DNA from: Neoaliturus tenellus
Taxonomy: Eukaryota > Arthropoda > Insecta > Hemiptera > Cicadellidae
NCBI GenBank assembly: GCA_030545055.2
Contig: CM061536.1
Location: forward strand, 29,763,751 to 29,827,750
Length of the DNA stretch: 64,000 bases
Direction: 5' to 3'
The notes under the pieces were generated by a model. The model was not told where the DNA came from, ran no database searches, and worked only from the letters and a program-made list of their open reading frames with translations. Of this stretch, positions 61,337 through 64,000 are shown one piece after another. Made by a program: the position numbers and the translations under genes. Every line of letters begins with the position of its first letter. Position 1 is the first letter of the stretch.

Positions 61337-61551
61337 AAAACGTCTTCCAACACTACTCAATATATTTACACTAATACTGTAATTGTTTACAAGACGGTAT
61401 TGTTTATCATCAGGATCGGATTGGGCCTGATGATGACCGGTGTGCCTGGTCGAAATCGATCGCCATTATAAGATTTTTTATATATATTTACCGTCTTGTA
61501 AACAATTACAGTATAAGTGTAAATATATCGAGTAGTGTTGAAAGACGTTTT
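61337..61551. repeat. Foldback repeat with ~63-bp arms
   Basis: Arms 61337-61399 and 61489-61551 pair with a few mismatches, loop about 90 bp. The outer part (GTCTTCCAACACTA) recurs near 55410. Confidence 0.7.
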
Positions 61552-63171
61552 ATTATTTCAACCTGAATAAAAAGACATCTAAATTGTACATTTTTGTCAT
61601 ATAACGCATAACGTCTACTGGAGATAATAAAATTTCTAGTGAACATCTAAGCCACTATAATGTTCAAATATAATTTCACTTCCAAATGATCCTAGACTGG
61701 CAAAAAGGAATTAATTTGTGGTAAAAAACACAGTAATTTTATGCAGTCTTAAAAATTAAACAAATCGACAAAAATAAAAGGCTATTAAATGAAAATGTAC
61801 AAATTAAGCAATTTTCTTAAATACAGGTCAACATGAACATATCCTTAATCTCGAAGCAGAAAATTATGTAACTAGTATAATCGTAATTACTTGTACAAAA
61901 CTTTGATGTTACTTTGATAAAATCTCATTGAGTAAAGTACCAAGCGGTATATTTTATTCTTTTATATACAATTTTAAATTTATTAATTTCATTTTAAATA
62001 AATTTATTAATTTATAAAAAAATTAAAATTGTATAAAAATTTTACTAAAATTAACTAATTTTGTTGATATGCAAGAATTGGAAAAACTATTCTCTTTATC
62101 ACTCTGTTAAATAATAATGATAATAATTGGGGGCATTATGAAAAATATCAAAATCTAGCAAAAAACAATGAAACAAGAGGTGGAAATCTTGTGAACCATT
62201 AACCATTAAAGTTGTACATAAAACAAATCGTTATAGATAAATAATACAGTTCGGCGTTTGGATAACAAGTTTGAAATGGAAATTTCTATGTGGGTTAGAT
62301 GGTGTTGATCATAAATAAGACTTTAATGATTTAGATCATTAGACTGGATTGTTTACGGACCGCATATTTAGGCCCCTCGTTGGATACACCATCGAGCGTC
62401 ATTCTTAACTATCCATGAATTTACGGACTTTGAAAATTTTTATTATTGTTTCGAAATCAGAGTAAATTCTTAAAGTTTTGCAAGGGACTAGTCCAAACCC
62501 AGTCTTTTTCACATATAATGTTGACCTACAGGAATATGAATAGCAATAACAAATAATACTAATTATTCCACAATCGGCTGCATTGAAATGGAAGTTGTGT
62601 TTGTGTATCTTTGTACCCGTAACATTAACCTTAGTTTCAACTTTTCATATTGCACTTCATTATAATAACTATGAAATTTTGATATGTTTATATAGGGTGT
62701 CCCTGCAGCTTCGACTGTCCGAAACTATTCCATGTTGTTCAGCAAGCCAAAAGAAACAAAAAAATCACATAAACATATGTCCCAAAATAAAATGCTTAGT
62801 TAACCCTCTAGCCGCGATTTTGTTTTTTGCACTTAATAATTTTTTTATCATTCTGCACGAAATCAGCCTGTTTTTTGTTCTCTCAACTGTACCAAAACTG
62901 ATTCTTTATTGTCCTAGGACTGAAAAATCATCTGGAGAATTTTTTAGGTCCTAGTACTGAAAAGTCAGCTGTTTTCTATGTATATTATTATTCATTTATT
63001 AACGTTGAGGAGCAGAATTTTGAAATTCAAACGTTATAAAGAGCATTGTTTGTAAATAACATAAATGTAAACACTGCATATTACTAACTTTGTAAATATA
63101 ACCTCGAAATACATCTTTATAGATAATAATATTTTTAATGATCAAAAGTCTAATTTCGCATTATGATAAAA
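61552..63171. other. AT-rich host DNA
   Basis: A frame at 62583-62954 has no recognisable motif and a composition like random AT-rich DNA. Confidence 0.35.
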
Positions 63172-63301
63172 AACGTTGTTCATCACTCGGAGCAAAAGTG
63201 TCTTTTTGATGCTTAATCGTTTTTAAAAACTCGGCTGCGCCTCGTTTTTAAAACACGATTGCGCACCAAAAAGACCCACTTTTGCTCCTAGTGATGAAAA
63301 C
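63172..63301. repeat. Short foldback element
   Basis: Inverted arms (GTTCATCACT.GGAGCAAAAGTG... and complement) of about 55 bp around CTCGGCTGCGCCTCG. Confidence 0.65.
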
Positions 63302-63755
63302 TACTATTATTTCCGTAACGAATAGATGGGTTGGGTTCATATTTGGCATGGACTTTAACTACAACAATGTTTATTACAACAACAAACTTTTATTTCTAAT
63401 GTGTATTTTTAAAATGGCGGCCATTTTACATTTTTACACACAAATATCTCAAAAGCGTTGTATTTTAGAAAATTTTTACTTGCGACAACAAAGTTGACAA
63501 AATAAATGATCCAAACAATGAGACCAAGGTTGTAAAGATCTGAAAACAAATATCAGAGTTATTGCGATTTTTCTATTAAAATACCGGTAACCTAAATTTG
63601 CATTAACCATTATGCAAAATCAATGTTTTACTGCAGAAAAATCACTACAACTCTGTTATTTATTGATTTTCTGATCTTTACAAAATTGGCTTTATTATTT
63701 AGATAATTTAATTTTCCACCTTTTTTTCTCTTGTAAAATTGTTCTTAAATTTACC

Positions 63756-63789
<34 letters not shown>

Positions 63790-64000
63790 TATTTGAGTTT
63801 GAAAATTTTGAAAATACACACTGGAAAAATTTTGTTTTCAGAATACAGAATACTTCATTCGTGAGCAATACAATTTGATTCTGCTTTTGGTAAAAAAGTC
63901 TTTACTATCCAATGACATCGTTAGGATGAGGTCTTGCTCGAGCCATGATCTCTTCCATTGAGTAAATTGGCGATTCAGCCACCCAATGACGGATTCTCCT
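63302..64000. other. Host DNA with a T-tract
   Basis: T-run at about 63756-63786. No gene. Confidence 0.35.

Overview
The window reads as eukaryotic, AT-rich animal genomic DNA, most likely arthropod: R1-like and Jockey-like LINE remnants, Tc1/mariner-type and foldback MITEs, long CA and TA microsatellites, and TATA/TCAGT core promoters of arthropod type. No ordinary host protein gene can be called with confidence; one weak spliced-exon candidate is noted at 41-49 kb.

The centrepiece is a complete Maverick/Polinton (adintovirus-type) element at 6470-27561 (21,092 bp). It has terminal inverted repeats of about 0.61 and 0.64 kb, begins AGTAGTGG and ends CCACTACT, and is flanked by a perfect 6-bp target duplication, GATATT. 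It sits inside an older dispersed repeat. All 19 recognisable genes lie on the minus strand. Read from the right: a small orphan gene; protein-primed DNA polymerase B (19730-23616, broken by an in-frame TAG and a frame change); a retroviral-type integrase with chromodomain; packaging ATPase; a conserved virion-associated-type protein; a fibre-like repeat protein (split by a 44-bp insertion); a phospholipase A2-domain protein; adenovirus-type protease; penton; a small overlapping gene; major capsid; three genes of unclear function; and five small accessory genes. The accessory set includes a family built from a repeated 'DSTT-Trp' beta-alpha-beta module. The gene set is that of an integrated virus able to form capsids, but this copy carries at least two broken key genes.

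Regulation is unusually legible. Intergenic regions outside the capsid block carry a recurrent module with a TCAAGGTCA (FTZ-F1/ERR-type) half-site, a C-rich box and a T/A-run, often preceded by a hairpin plus T-run that looks like a terminator. Several genes then have a TATA box 30-33 nt from an arthropod initiator. The TIRs contain arrays of perfect CRE octamers (TGACGTCA), a nested long palindrome and outward-facing TATA/Inr promoters. Next to the right TIR are a 61-bp tandem array of TCAAGGTCA sites and a gene-free 2-kb stretch holding two copies of a ~235-bp structured unit, which I propose to be noncoding RNA genes.

Left of this, 1005-4778 is a truncated, decayed second copy of a related element (left TIR plus five accessory genes). 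It is followed by a truncated LINE (4790-6005). To the right, 27.6-64 kb is host repeat-rich DNA: a truncated R1-like LINE (29350-31363), a near full-length copy of the same family (32058-37478) with a 10-15-bp target duplication and an open ORF2, further LINE debris, Tigger/pogo-like MITEs (43.4-46.5 kb), long foldback elements (55.5, 58.1, 59.0, 61.3 and 63.2 kb), hairpins and microsatellites.
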